Source: Prevotella sp. UBA2711 (GTDB lineage: Bacteria; Bacteroidota; Bacteroidia; Bacteroidales; Bacteroidaceae). Taken from it: a stretch of 47,080 nucleotides of DNA. The stretch is from assembly GCA_002354095.1 (NCBI GenBank), contig DEKX01000019.1, forward strand, positions 1 through 47,080. Direction: 5' to 3'. Position numbers and translations under genes: made by a program. This document shows positions 1 through 8,496 of the stretch, piece by piece. The notes beneath the pieces are model-generated. The model had not been told where the DNA came from. It did not search any database and was given only the letters and a program-made list of their open reading frames with translations. The stretch's first letter is position 1, and each line of letters starts with the position of its first letter.

Positions 1-1425
1 CTCAAGGAACTTGTCGGCTGTTGCATAACGGGCAGCGTCGCTGATAGTGGCTCCTTGTTTATAGTAAGTGTCGTAGGTTGTTGCAATATCTTTGTTTACG
101 ATTGTCTTTAAGTCTGCGTCTGTCTGATATGGATAGTATAGGAAATACTTGTAGTCCTTTGAGAAATAGAAATTATCTTTGCCTTCTGCTACAGTAAGAG
201 TAGCAGAGGAACCTCCTCCACTTTCCATTTTTACATTCGAGTAAACGATAGTTCCCGATTGATTCACTACAAACATACCAAATGACTCCGTACTGGTATA
301 TTCACTTACAGGACCTTGTTCGTATGTTGAACCATTTTTCCAAGCATTTGTACCAGAGGGATATACAGCAGTGAAACTGGTGATGCCAGAAGTGCCGATA
401 GTGTAGGTGATGGTGTTGCCGGCATCCCAATGTGTGTCTTTAAGCGATGCTTCCATCGTATGCTCACCACCTTTGTCGTCTTCATATTCAATGACAATTT
501 TGGAATCGTCACTTGTGAATTCTTGTGGTGGAAGCATCAGTATTTTGTCTGCACTTGAAATATCGCCTGATGTTGAAGATACAGTGCCAGAACTCTTCAT
601 ATCTGAAGTGGACAACGTGAAGGTGGTCGGAGTTTTAACATCAGACCAACTGCCTACTGTTGAAGGGTCGTTTGTCTTATAGGTGTAGGTTCCCTCTTTT
701 TTGATGTTATTTAGTGTGATGCTGGTTATTTTTCCAGCGGGTATGGAGCCTGCTACGAATTTTACAGCAGCCAGTGCGTGTTCAAAATTAAATGTTGTGC
801 TTCCATCATCACCGACCCCAGTTTCTCCAAATTTTTTCTTTTCGAGCTTTGCAACCAATAGGTCGGGCTGGTCAGCTGCTGAAGTAGGAGCTACGTATGT
901 GATGGTTTGCGGACCAGATGTCGATTCGTCTGATAATGTTAATCCTGAAGTACTTGATGCCTGAGGATAGTGTGCCAAGAATGTAAGTACATCGCCATCT
1001 GTCGGCCAGTAATAAGTACCAGGAGAATGCTTACTGCTGCTATATGTTGTTAGTTTGTTATAAAAGAAATTAGGAGTCCCTATTGCATTAGTGGATGCGT
1101 GCTTAAAGGCGGATACATAGAATCCTCCGTTTACTTCCGTTGCAGTGTTTACAGAACCGCGCATGATGCTCGGAAAATTATTTCCTGAGCCTTCATGGTT
1201 TTTAGAAACGGAGACATTGATGTAATAGGTCTTACCATCGTCGGCCTTCATTTCCAAAGCCTTGGGAACTGATACTTTGGCTGTATTGCTGACAATGTTT
1301 CCTGATGTCGTGGCTTCGAAGGATATTGCTTTTTTAGCGTTATTACCTCCGGTTATATCTTCTGAACAAGCTGCAAGGATAAGTGACGCAGCGAGTGTAT
1401 ATCCTATTACATTAATGTGTTTCAT
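1..1425 (-). CDS. Fimbrillin-family (Mfa-like) lipoprotein, C-terminus cut by window edge
   Basis: The frame is open from an ATG at 1425 to base 1, giving 475 codons without a stop, so the gene continues beyond the window. Residues 1-20 are a lipoprotein signal with lipobox LAAC (Cys20). A stretch near the middle (FNFEHALAAVKF, then an ITSITLNNIK-type strand) matches the conserved core of Mfa_like_1/fimbrillin proteins. Members are exported lipoproteins, cleaved at the cell surface and polymerised or capped in type V pili. It is the most distal visible gene of the minus-strand fimbrial operon, 6 bp after the preceding gene, which is where accessory or tip subunits usually lie. The assignment to the fimbrillin superfamily is fairly secure; tip rather than shaft is inference from position. 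Confidence 0.8.
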   Translation of the reverse strand, partial: MKHINVIGYTLAASLILAACSEDITGGNNAKKAISFEATTSGNIVSNTAKVSVPKALEMKADDGKTYYINVSVSKNHEGSGNNFPSIMRGSVNTATEVNGGFYVSAFKHASTNAIGTPNFFYNKLTTYSSSKHSPGTYYWPTDGDVLTFLAHYPQASSTSGLTLSDESTSGPQTITYVAPTSAADQPDLLVAKLEKKKFGETGVGDDGSTTFNFEHALAAVKFVAGSIPAGKITSITLNNIKKEGTYTYKTNDPSTVGSWSDVKTPTTFTLSTSDMKSSGTVSSTSGDISSADKILMLPPQEFTSDDSKIVIEYEDDKGGEHTMEASLKDTHWDAGNTITYTIGTSGITSFTAVYPSGTNAWKNGSTYEQGPVSEYTSTESFGMFVVNQSGTIVYSNVKMESGGGSSATLTVAEGKDNFYFSKDYKYFLYYPYQTDADLKTIVNKDIATTYDTYYKQGATISDAARYATADKFLE

Positions 1426-1431
1426 TTCTTC

Positions 1432-2613
1432 TTAGTAAAAAGTTAGTGATCGTGGGTCGTTTGTCAAATTGCTCACAGTTGCCGTAAAGGTTATTGGAGC
1501 AATGTCAGTATGAGTTATACGGGCATCTGCCTTATTCGACCCATTGATTTCTACCGTTACGGTGTATTGACCATTACGGTAGAGATCGTAATTGTTGTAT
1601 TTCCCTGTTGTTGATGTATAGGTCAATTCACCATTGGCAGCTATTGATTTAGTAACATCCACAGTACCCAGATATACGTTGAAAGTGGATTTCCATGCCT
1701 GTGTCTGAGCAGTAACAGTGAGATAAGAAGCATTTGTAGGAGCTTTAGCTGCATAACGTTCCTTTGGATCAGTATTGCTACCAGAGCCTTCGCCCACCAT
1801 ATTCTCGAACATATAGAAAGTGTTACTAACTGGTGAGGTGGCTGTAAGTCCTGTAACCGCTGTGAAGTCTGCGTACGTACCAGATGGAGAAGCCCATGCT
1901 GTGCCAGCCTTATATTTTGTATAGCCTTTATCGTCTGAGATATAAGTGCTGAGGGGCACGTGGTGCAACTGGTAACCAGTGATGGTGATGCCCGTAGCGG
2001 GTACGATGTTCATCTTGATTTTGCTGCATACATGCTCCATTTCAATCTTTCCAATGTCCTGAGCCGTAGCTGAGCGAGTGATATTGATGGTCGAAACGGT
2101 GCGTCCGAACATGGGCAGATAGTTGCCATTGCCTAAATCGGCAGCGGCGGCGATGGTCATAGTGAGATTGTCTATTTCCGACTTGGTTATCTTCCCCCCA
2201 TAAAGAGTTTGGAAATCCGTTTCTGTCTCTGCTACATTTGCCATAGCATAGAGGGTACAATTGGTTGCCTCATGGGTTGGAATCTCTACTGCAATTGCAC
2301 TATTTCCGTCGCTATTGGCTAATATATATTTATAGCCGATACAAACCCCAGTATTGTCAAAGATAAATACACGTAGGTCGCGAATCTTCTTTTCGTCGGC
2401 ATCAGTGGAGATGCTACGCATGGATTGTTCTCCTGTAGGAGGTAGGAAAACAAGGCGCACGGTGGCATTGCCTGGCTCATTGGATTCGTATGCCTCATCG
2501 TTTGAGCATGCAACAGCTGAAAGCATAAAGAGGATAGCCATCATTAGCTTTAACTGTTTCTGTATGTTGTATGCGAAATATTTCACGATATCTCTTTCTT
2601 TATTTGTATTCAT
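1432..2613 (-). CDS. Fimbrillin-like minor pilus lipoprotein (DUF4906-like)
   Basis: 393 aa from the ATG at 2613. An in-frame start at 2670 would overlap the upstream anchor gene and add a non-signal-like leader, so it was not used. Residues 22-36 form a hydrophobic segment ending in lipobox SAVAC (Cys36), preceded by a rather long polar n-region; a shorter start at one of the paired Met codons (residues 24-25) is possible. The body is beta-rich, with an early IRDLRVFIFD segment and a later FYMFENMVGEG plus YNNYDLYRNGQYTVTVEI pattern that I associate with DUF4906-type fimbrillin relatives. It lies 7 bp after the Mfa2-type anchor gene. Probable role: minor or tip subunit of the pilus encoded by this operon. 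Exact family name is moderately sure. Confidence 0.72.
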   Translation of the reverse strand: MNTNKERDIVKYFAYNIQKQLKLMMAILFMLSAVACSNDEAYESNEPGNATVRLVFLPPTGEQSMRSISTDADEKKIRDLRVFIFDNTGVCIGYKYILANSDGNSAIAVEIPTHEATNCTLYAMANVAETETDFQTLYGGKITKSEIDNLTMTIAAAADLGNGNYLPMFGRTVSTINITRSATAQDIGKIEMEHVCSKIKMNIVPATGITITGYQLHHVPLSTYISDDKGYTKYKAGTAWASPSGTYADFTAVTGLTATSPVSNTFYMFENMVGEGSGSNTDPKERYAAKAPTNASYLTVTAQTQAWKSTFNVYLGTVDVTKSIAANGELTYTSTTGKYNNYDLYRNGQYTVTVEINGSNKADARITHTDIAPITFTATVSNLTNDPRSLTFY

Positions 2614-2620
2614 CTTTGTT

Positions 2621-3472
2621 TTACATTGGATTGAGCGAGAAGATGGCTGGTATTTCCTCCCACGGAACAACTGTCACAGTTGCTCTTGTCATATCCCATA
2701 ATGTGATTACGAAGCAAACGTCATCACCTGCGTTGAGGGTCATAAGCTGACCATCCACGTCTTGCTCAGTGTAAAATATCTGTATCCCATTAAAATGCAA
2801 GGTGAATCGCAAATTTTCTCCAGGAGCTGTTGGCAGTGATATTAGCTCATCACTAAGCCAACTTCCATCTGCCATCACTGCACCATTACGTTTTACTTCT
2901 ATCATGTCGCCACAGGTAACTCCCTCATAAGTGATTCCCTTGCGCAGACCGCTTATGGTTACTGTATATGTTCCATCCCCATATTTGTGGTACATGTTGT
3001 TAACTAAAACATGAGCACGGCATCGAATGTCCTTCATTTCTATCTGTAGGTTGTCAGAGCCCTCAGTCATGTGTACCAAGCCATGGTAGAGCGGTGGGAT
3101 GTTTTCATAATCTATGATTTCCACATACTGGTTGTGGATGTGGTCACCTTCTACGGGTGGATAGATACGGAAGGCGGTAGAGTCTTCCGAGCCTACACCG
3201 ACGAATTTAATGTCGTTGCCCTGTGCCAGACTGGTGTAGTAGTAGCCTGCTACGTCGGATGTCAACTCATCCTTGTATCGGTCGTTGACAAAGAAGTAAA
3301 GATGCTGACCCTGTATCGCATAAGGTGGCACTATCTTTCCATCGCTGTCTGTAGCTTTTACTGTGATATTGAATTGAGCAGTGTTATAGCAGTCGTAGAT
3401 ACACGACGTCATGCCCACAGTCAACATTACTGCGACAACGGTAGCTTTCAAATGTCTTGTTATGCGATACAT
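2621..3472 (-). CDS. FimB/Mfa2-family fimbrial anchor lipoprotein
   Basis: 283 aa with lipobox GMTSC (Cys24), directly followed by an IYDCYN segment like the short acidic/aromatic stretch after the lipid cysteine in FimB/Mfa2 proteins. The length fits the family. Such anchors stay attached to the outer membrane by their lipid and end pilus growth, so they control fibre length. The gene lies 35 bp after the probable major fimbrillin gene, matching the subunit-then-anchor order known for mfa1-mfa2 and fimA-fimB. The two beta-sandwich halves are not individually resolved by eye. No frameshift is seen, unlike some laboratory fimB alleles. Confidence 0.8.
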   Translation of the reverse strand: MYRITRHLKATVVAVMLTVGMTSCIYDCYNTAQFNITVKATDSDGKIVPPYAIQGQHLYFFVNDRYKDELTSDVAGYYYTSLAQGNDIKFVGVGSEDSTAFRIYPPVEGDHIHNQYVEIIDYENIPPLYHGLVHMTEGSDNLQIEMKDIRCRAHVLVNNMYHKYGDGTYTVTISGLRKGITYEGVTCGDMIEVKRNGAVMADGSWLSDELISLPTAPGENLRFTLHFNGIQIFYTEQDVDGQLMTLNAGDDVCFVITLWDMTRATVTVVPWEEIPAIFSLNPM

Positions 3473-3507
3473 GGTCTGAATCTTTTTAAGTTATAATCTA
3501 TTAATAA

Positions 3508-4713
3508 TTACTGGAATGTTGCAGTCTGTGTGATTGGATTCCAAGCAGCAACAGTGATTTGCACTTGAACGGCCTGTGGATCCAAGTCCTGATCTGGGTC
3601 GGTCGTACCAATTGACTTGATAACAGCTGACACTTTATACCAGTCATTAGCATAAATCTTCTTTGCTTCACGTGCAAATACGTGACCTTCGTAAGGAGTG
3701 TCTGCATTTGAAGCATATGTCTGATTTGTATTGTCGTAGTTCAAGTAAATAGGATAGTAAACAGTTGCAGATGTTGTACCCTTTTCAAATGTACCTTTCA
3801 AAACCAGACGAGTAGCCTTAGCTTTTGCATCTTCTGCGTTAGGCATTGTGTAGAAATAGTACTTGTTACCAATTGTTGTTGCACTTGTTGCATGACTTAC
3901 TGTACCTGTGCTGAGGTAAGCTTTAACATCAGTGCCACCCGTACGCCCCGTGTGATAGGTGTATGGGGTTGCTGTGGGGTCAATATTCTTAATGAAATTG
4001 TAAGGATGAGCAGACGGAACATTGTCCATATAGATTTCTGTAATAGTGAAAGTATAGCCATCATAGATAGTACCTGTAAAGTCACTGGTTACACTTTCCA
4101 AAGAAACCTTAGATACCATGCGGTAAACATTTAAAGAAGCAGTGTAGGTAATATCACCAGACCCAGAAGACAAAGCTGCCTTACCCAGCATGGTGAAGCC
4201 AGTTTCTTTCTCCACACCTGCTGTGGCACTTTCCAATGCCTCGTCAATGCCTAAAGCAGTTGTTTCGAATGCACTTTTGTTTGCAGCGGCAAGTAAAGTA
4301 GCCTTGGAGGTTGCCCCCGGATTAACAACTACGAACACGCTATCATTAGCGGTGACACCTTGTGCCGCAACTGTAATTTTCTGACCACTATTGTCCCATT
4401 TGTTAATAGTTGTACCTGTAATTGTACCGCTTGCAGAAGTAACTTCTTCGATCTTTACAGGAGTATCACCAGAGAAGATAGCCACAATAACACTATTAAT
4501 TGTAGCCTCACCTGTGGGATCTGAGGTAATAGTTGTCGAACGCATAGTTGTTGGTGTTGACTGCCCCAAGTTCAGTGCAATTGTCAATGTGCGTTCCTGG
4601 TTAGTGTTCTGCTGTGGTGCGCCGTTATCGTCGCTACTGCAAGCTGTGAATCCAAAGAGCAGGGCACTGGCGAAGAGTGCGGACTGCCAGAAATGATTTT
4701 TCTTCATACTCAT
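3508..4713 (-). CDS. Mfa1/FimA-type major fimbrillin (shaft subunit)
   Basis: 401 aa, ATG at 4713 (a second in-frame ATG lies two codons on). The signal ends in lipobox GFTAC (Cys25). A conserved early strand (RTLTIALNLG) is followed by TMRS, a candidate Arg site for the trypsin-like maturation typical of type V pilins. The C-terminus, an AREAKKIYANDWYKVSAVIK segment and a final VQITVAAWNP strand, is typical of shaft subunits, where the terminal strand serves as donor for strand exchange. Position between the DUF3868 gene and the anchor gene supports a major subunit. The 165-bp leader upstream has its own hairpins (see 4786 and 4856), so this gene may be expressed more strongly than its operon neighbours. 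Confidence 0.82.
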   Translation of the reverse strand: MSMKKNHFWQSALFASALLFGFTACSSDDNGAPQQNTNQERTLTIALNLGQSTPTTMRSTTITSDPTGEATINSVIVAIFSGDTPVKIEEVTSASGTITGTTINKWDNSGQKITVAAQGVTANDSVFVVVNPGATSKATLLAAANKSAFETTALGIDEALESATAGVEKETGFTMLGKAALSSGSGDITYTASLNVYRMVSKVSLESVTSDFTGTIYDGYTFTITEIYMDNVPSAHPYNFIKNIDPTATPYTYHTGRTGGTDVKAYLSTGTVSHATSATTIGNKYYFYTMPNAEDAKAKATRLVLKGTFEKGTTSATVYYPIYLNYDNTNQTYASNADTPYEGHVFAREAKKIYANDWYKVSAVIKSIGTTDPDQDLDPQAVQVQITVAAWNPITQTATFQ

Positions 4714-4785
4714 TAATTTTTAAGTGTTAATATTAAAATTATGTTCTTTATATACTTGATTAGTACCGTTTTAGGTTAACATCCT

Positions 4786-4807
4786 GAGACTGGCTTCCTC
4801 CAGTCTC
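4786..4807. other. Perfect hairpin between DUF3868 and major fimbrillin genes
   Basis: An 8-bp perfect inverted repeat, GAGACTGG / CCAGTCTC, with a 6-nt loop lies in the 165-bp gap ahead of the major fimbrillin gene. On the minus-strand transcript no U-run follows it, so it is not a standard terminator. It could be an mRNA stabiliser, a processing site, or part of an attenuator. The role is inference; the pairing is seen. Confidence 0.5.
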
Positions 4808-4855
4808 GCATTTGCTCAACTTCTTCTTAGGAGTTATGGAGTTATAGTACTCCTA

Positions 4856-4871
4856 CAACTTGCGAAAGTTG
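4856..4871. other. Second small hairpin in the same leader
   Basis: CAACTT and AAGTTG pair around a 4-nt loop just after the DUF3868 stop codon (minus-strand order). A further AGGAGT/ACTCCT pairing lies next to it, between about 4828 and 4853. Together with 4786-4807 this makes the gap unusually structured for the operon. Confidence 0.4.
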
Positions 4872-4878
4872 AATTGTT

Positions 4879-6375
4879 TTATCGCCTTACCACGTTGCGC
4901 AGATAGTTGAGGGCATTAGTGGCCTGTGGCACTCCCGCAGCCTGCGCCATCTGGAGATACACCTCTGCTTTGGCGAAATCGCCGTTGAGCATGTACATCA
5001 CGCCCAGATTGTTGTAGGCTCGCGGGTCAGTGCGCCACGCCGACAGATATCTTTCCGCAGCCGTGACGTTGCCCCTCAACAGGGCGACGCCTGCTGCATC
5101 AATGTTTGCTTCTGCATTATCGGGGAAGAGACGAGCCGAGAGGTCGATGATGTCGTTGAACTCACGAGAACCTGGCTTGAAGTTCAAAGCCACGGCATAG
5201 AGCTCATTGATGCTCATCGTCTCAGGGTTAGACTTCAGTACGAGGGTGCCTGTAGCCAAATCGGCTGCACGGCGGCTCAGTGTTGCCGTGTATTTCAGGC
5301 GGCATACCTCTGGGAAGATATAGTTCTCCATGTAGGAATAGGGAGCTCCGTCGCCCAGCATCTGCAATTCGTCCTCACGGCCACGGGTGATGTCAACCGT
5401 ACGGATGACATCCATTACGGCAGCACGCAGTTTCATGGAACTCTTGCCAACGAGGGTGTAGATGGAATCCCAGTCTTCGGGAACCCAAGTCACGGTGAGT
5501 GCGTCGGCTCCGGTAGCGTGATTACGCATCAAGTATTGTTTCAGGCTCAAGGCACGCGACGCGCCACGGACTTCGTTGCGCTTATAATTGCCGATAGGTG
5601 CGCTATAGCCCACTATGTTCAGAGCTTTGACTGTTGTTCCAGGAACTTGCAGCTGTGACTCCAAAGCCGTCATGAGGTCGTCGTAGATAGCCTTGTTGAA
5701 CTTTGAATCGCTCATCTTCAGCAATTTGCGACTGTCGGTCAGGGGAATAACACCTGTAACGGTCAATTCGCTGTTGCGTGGTACAGAGGGGTCAAGAAAC
5801 TGCACCCAGTCGGTGGTGGCAGCAGTACCATTGTAAACACTGCCCAACGATGTGTAGTCGGTGGTGGAGTGTGGCTGGTTGCTGATGATAATGCGGTCAT
5901 AGACCTTATCTTCATAAACGTGGGGCTTTGCTCCCCATCCACGCTCTTCGCTCTCAATGAAGAGTGCGGCATCACGCATCCACTCTGCATAAGGTACCGT
6001 GGTGTCATAGACGAAATAACGAGTGCCATGACGCTTGTCGCGAGTGACAACGGGGATGTTGCCACGCTGGCGCTTCTGGAACGTGTCTTTGCGCTTTTCA
6101 TAACCACCACGCTCCTTGCCGTTGACGACAACAGACGACAGAGCCTGAAGCTGATAGTCATTTTTTAGGATAGGTGTGAAATTCAGTGTCTCGCCTGCGT
6201 TCAACACATCATCATCGTAGCTGACACGCAGTTCTACACGCAACAGGTCTCCCTGTAGCGTGAACCGTTCCTCGTTGATATAAAGCTGCCCTTTAAAAGC
6301 AGTCTGAGCCTGTGCTGACGTCAGGCACAGGAAGCTCAGTAGGAGCAGTAGAGTTTTACGCATTGTATGTCTCAT
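4879..6375 (-). CDS. DUF3868-type pilus-operon protein with OmpA-like and TPR parts
   Basis: 498 aa. Residues 1-24 are a signal peptide ending AQAQ (signal peptidase I type, no lipobox). Residues about 25-150 match the DUF3868 N-terminal region found beside Bacteroidales fimbrial genes. Residues about 240-400 hold an OmpA-like peptidoglycan-binding fold (ALNIVGYSAPIGNYKRNE, then a SRALSLKQYL helix). The C-terminal 100 residues are TPR-like (NNLGVMYMLNGDFAKAEVYL). Probably a periplasmic or outer-membrane-associated protein that ties the pilus machinery to the cell wall; its biochemical role is unknown. It follows the DUF3575 gene by 15 bp. A second start four codons downstream (ATG at 6363) gives an equally good signal. 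Confidence 0.8.
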   Translation of the reverse strand: MRHTMRKTLLLLLSFLCLTSAQAQTAFKGQLYINEERFTLQGDLLRVELRVSYDDDVLNAGETLNFTPILKNDYQLQALSSVVVNGKERGGYEKRKDTFQKRQRGNIPVVTRDKRHGTRYFVYDTTVPYAEWMRDAALFIESEERGWGAKPHVYEDKVYDRIIISNQPHSTTDYTSLGSVYNGTAATTDWVQFLDPSVPRNSELTVTGVIPLTDSRKLLKMSDSKFNKAIYDDLMTALESQLQVPGTTVKALNIVGYSAPIGNYKRNEVRGASRALSLKQYLMRNHATGADALTVTWVPEDWDSIYTLVGKSSMKLRAAVMDVIRTVDITRGREDELQMLGDGAPYSYMENYIFPEVCRLKYTATLSRRAADLATGTLVLKSNPETMSINELYAVALNFKPGSREFNDIIDLSARLFPDNAEANIDAAGVALLRGNVTAAERYLSAWRTDPRAYNNLGVMYMLNGDFAKAEVYLQMAQAAGVPQATNALNYLRNVVRR

Positions 6376-6390
6376 ATCTAGATATATTTC

Positions 6391-6999
6391 TTATTTTATC
6401 ATATAAACCATTGTGATTCCTGTACCGATGGGGAGAAAGAGGTCTGCCGTGAATCGACCGTCCTTGTAGGGATTGTCACCTTCCCAGTATTGGTCGTAAG
6501 TGGCGTGTACATAGTCCCATCCCAGTGCAAATTCCATACTCCAACGGTCGGAGAGGATGTGCTGATAGCCCACAGTGAGACCGCATCCGACAATAGGACC
6601 CTGACGGTGTTTGCCATAGAGCCCACCAATGTGCATACGGTCGATATTGAAACCTCCCCAGAGGAAATTAGCTCCCACGAAGGGACCGGTAAATGCTCGA
6701 TGGAACCAATACCGACCTTCGGGCTGAAACGAGAAGTTCTTCCATTTATGATCGCCATACTTGATTGGGTTATAAGTACACATAAGACTGGCAGTCCAGT
6801 TTTTCCCCAATTTAATCTCTCCTCCAAGGGAAGGGGTAAGTAAAACGTCATACAACAGATTGGTTTTGAGAGCCATCTGTTGCGCACTGCTTTGGATAGG
6901 AGCCAAAAATAGCAGTAATATTACGATAGAATTGGTCGGAAAAAGCCTGCTAAAAGTGCGATTTTTTACATATTTTTCGCTGCAAATACAAAAAAACAC
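6391..6999 (-). CDS. DUF3575 outer-membrane beta-barrel protein
   Basis: About 200 aa. After a hydrophobic signal ending QSSAQQ, the mature part starts MALKTNLLYDVLLTPSLGGE, the hallmark opening of DUF3575 proteins. Alternating aromatic strands follow (GRYWFHRAFTGPFVGANF, GCGLTVGYQHIL), consistent with a small outer-membrane barrel. The start is uncertain: the frame opens with GTG at 6999, and no ATG precedes the signal. A promoter-like element (6983-6990) lies inside the first codons, so the true start may be a rare codon further in. First gene of the minus-strand pilus operon, divergent from the DUF3575-OmpA gene at 7164. Confidence 0.78.
   Translation of the reverse strand: MFFCICSEKYVKNRTFSRLFPTNSIVILLLFLAPIQSSAQQMALKTNLLYDVLLTPSLGGEIKLGKNWTASLMCTYNPIKYGDHKWKNFSFQPEGRYWFHRAFTGPFVGANFLWGGFNIDRMHIGGLYGKHRQGPIVGCGLTVGYQHILSDRWSMEFALGWDYVHATYDQYWEGDNPYKDGRFTADLFLPIGTGITMVYMIK
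6983..6990 (-). promoter_or_regulatory. Candidate -7 box for the minus-strand fimbrial operon
   Basis: On the minus strand this reads TGTATTTG, one mismatch from the Bacteroidota -7 consensus TAnnTTTG, followed by CAGCG. It falls after the GTG at 6999, which conflicts with that start and suggests translation begins later. One mismatch and no mapped transcript: tentative. Confidence 0.4.
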
Positions 7000-7008
7000 T
7001 AAAAAAAC

Positions 7009-7039
7009 TTGTAGAATAAAAATGAAATACTTATCTTTG
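7009..7039 (+). promoter_or_regulatory. Candidate promoter of the 29.6-kb plus-strand operon
   Basis: TATCTTTG at 7032-7039 is a perfect TAnnTTTG -7 box, with TTG at 7009-7011 placed 20 bp upstream as the -33 element. It implies a leader of roughly 120 nt before the ATG at 7164. It is the only good promoter I found for the whole colinear run to 36803. Confidence 0.6.
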
Positions 7040-7163
7040 CAAGCGAATTATGTCTATTATAAGTTAATAACGTGAAACTTAGGATAAGTTCTATCGTAAG
7101 TTTCCTTTTTAAAATACAGAGGTGTTGAAGACATTTAATCGAATTGAATTAAAACTGTTGACG

Positions 7164-8483
7164 ATGTTAGGGGGGCGCTTATTAAAAACTATAAAAATAT
7201 TTCTTTTTGCCCTTGTGACTCAGATAGCCCAAGCCCAAAAGGTGACCATCAGCAACAACTTGCTGTATGATGCATGGCTTACCCCCAACCTGAGGGTAGG
7301 GGTGAAATTGTCACCTCACTGGTCGGCAGGCGTGACGGCAGGGTATAGGCCTTGGCCTACGGACGACCATCAGGAGAAGAAGTGGAAACACCTGCTTATC
7401 TCCCCCGACCTACGCTACTGGACCGATTCGGTGAATGTTCATCATTTCTTTGGGGTTAATCTTATCTACGCCCACTTCAATATAGCAAATGTGAAATTCC
7501 CGTTTGGACTCTATAAAGGATTTCGCAATGAGCGCCGTCAAGGAGACTTGGGGGCGTTAGGCGTTTATTATGGATACTCATGGCCTTTGGGGCGGCATTG
7601 GAATATTGAAGCCTTGGCAGGAGCTGCTGTGGGCTATGCAAAATACGACCGTTATGAGTGTGGGAAGTGCGGCGACAAGATTGGCAATGTGTCTCGTTGG
7701 TTTGTCATTCCTCAGGCTGCTCTTAACATCGTGTTTAACATTCCCGGCCGCCCGAAACGTGAGTTGACAAAGGAGCAGGTGGAGATTCCAGTTACCGTCG
7801 AGCCGGAGCCTCAGGTGCCCGTTGAATCAGAACCGGTTGTTGTTGAGAAAACAGTGAAAGAGCGTCCTCTCGATGTGTTGGTTCGTGAGAATCCCTTCTT
7901 GGCATCTGTTTCCGACTACAAACCCTATGACCCCAGTCAGCCTGTGCGGCGCGATCCACACGCCCTGTTTGTTTACTTCCCCAAGTCGGAAGTCAAGATA
8001 CAGCCAGAATGGCGTGATAACCAGAAGACCCTTGATCGCATCATCGACGTAACCCAGAAGTTACATGCCGAAGGCGATGTACGGATTTGCAAGATACAGA
8101 TAGTGGGTCTGGCATCATTTGACGGTCCGCAGAAGTTGAACGAAAGCATCGCCAAGCAACGTGCCTGGGCACTGAAACGCTATGTGCAGGAAATACTGCC
8201 TATTGGCGACGACCAATTTGAAGTGAACTTCGGTGGTGAGGACTGGGCTGACTTCCGCAACCAGATTGAGGAGGCCATTGCCCATGGAGATGCGAAGTCT
8301 GCTGAGTTGCACCAAGTGCTTGACATCATCAGTAGCGAGCAGAACTTAGCCCGCCGCGAGCAGAAGATTAAGAAGCTGAATGGCGGTCGTACCTACAAGT
8401 ATATCCGCGACCATCACTTGGCCGACCAGCGTAATTCCGGATATCTGAGAGTGTATTTTGATGAAGTGAAAAATGAAAAGTGA
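7164..8483 (+). CDS. DUF3575 beta-barrel fused to an OmpA-like domain
   Basis: 439 aa from ATG 7164. The frame opens earlier at a GTG (7122), but 7164 gives a clean signal peptide ending AQAQ at residue 25. Residues about 26-195 are a DUF3575 barrel (ISNNLLYDAWLTPNLRVGVK opening, like the minus-strand paralogue at 6391). A Pro/Glu/Val-rich linker follows (EIPVTVEPEPQVPVESEPV). Residues about 260-420 are OmpA-like: FVYFPKSEVKIQPEWRDN, then an IVGLASFDGPQKLNESIAKQ loop and an RAWALKRYV helix. Likely an outer-membrane protein holding the pilus system to peptidoglycan. First gene of the large operon, and the start of the next gene overlaps or abuts it. Confidence 0.8.
   Translation: MLGGRLLKTIKIFLFALVTQIAQAQKVTISNNLLYDAWLTPNLRVGVKLSPHWSAGVTAGYRPWPTDDHQEKKWKHLLISPDLRYWTDSVNVHHFFGVNLIYAHFNIANVKFPFGLYKGFRNERRQGDLGALGVYYGYSWPLGRHWNIEALAGAAVGYAKYDRYECGKCGDKIGNVSRWFVIPQAALNIVFNIPGRPKRELTKEQVEIPVTVEPEPQVPVESEPVVVEKTVKERPLDVLVRENPFLASVSDYKPYDPSQPVRRDPHALFVYFPKSEVKIQPEWRDNQKTLDRIIDVTQKLHAEGDVRICKIQIVGLASFDGPQKLNESIAKQRAWALKRYVQEILPIGDDQFEVNFGGEDWADFRNQIEEAIAHGDAKSAELHQVLDIISSEQNLARREQKIKKLNGGRTYKYIRDHHLADQRNSGYLRVYFDEVKNEK
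8463..8483 (+). repeat. Heptanucleotide array at a gene junction (GAARTGA type)
   Basis: Three 7-bp units (GAAGTGA, AAAATGA, AAAGTGA) span the end of the DUF3575-OmpA gene and the first possible start (ATG 8473) of the next. The same unit type recurs at 10723. Each unit can carry an ATG or a stop. Confidence 0.6.
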
Positions 8484-8496
8484 AAACAATAATGAT

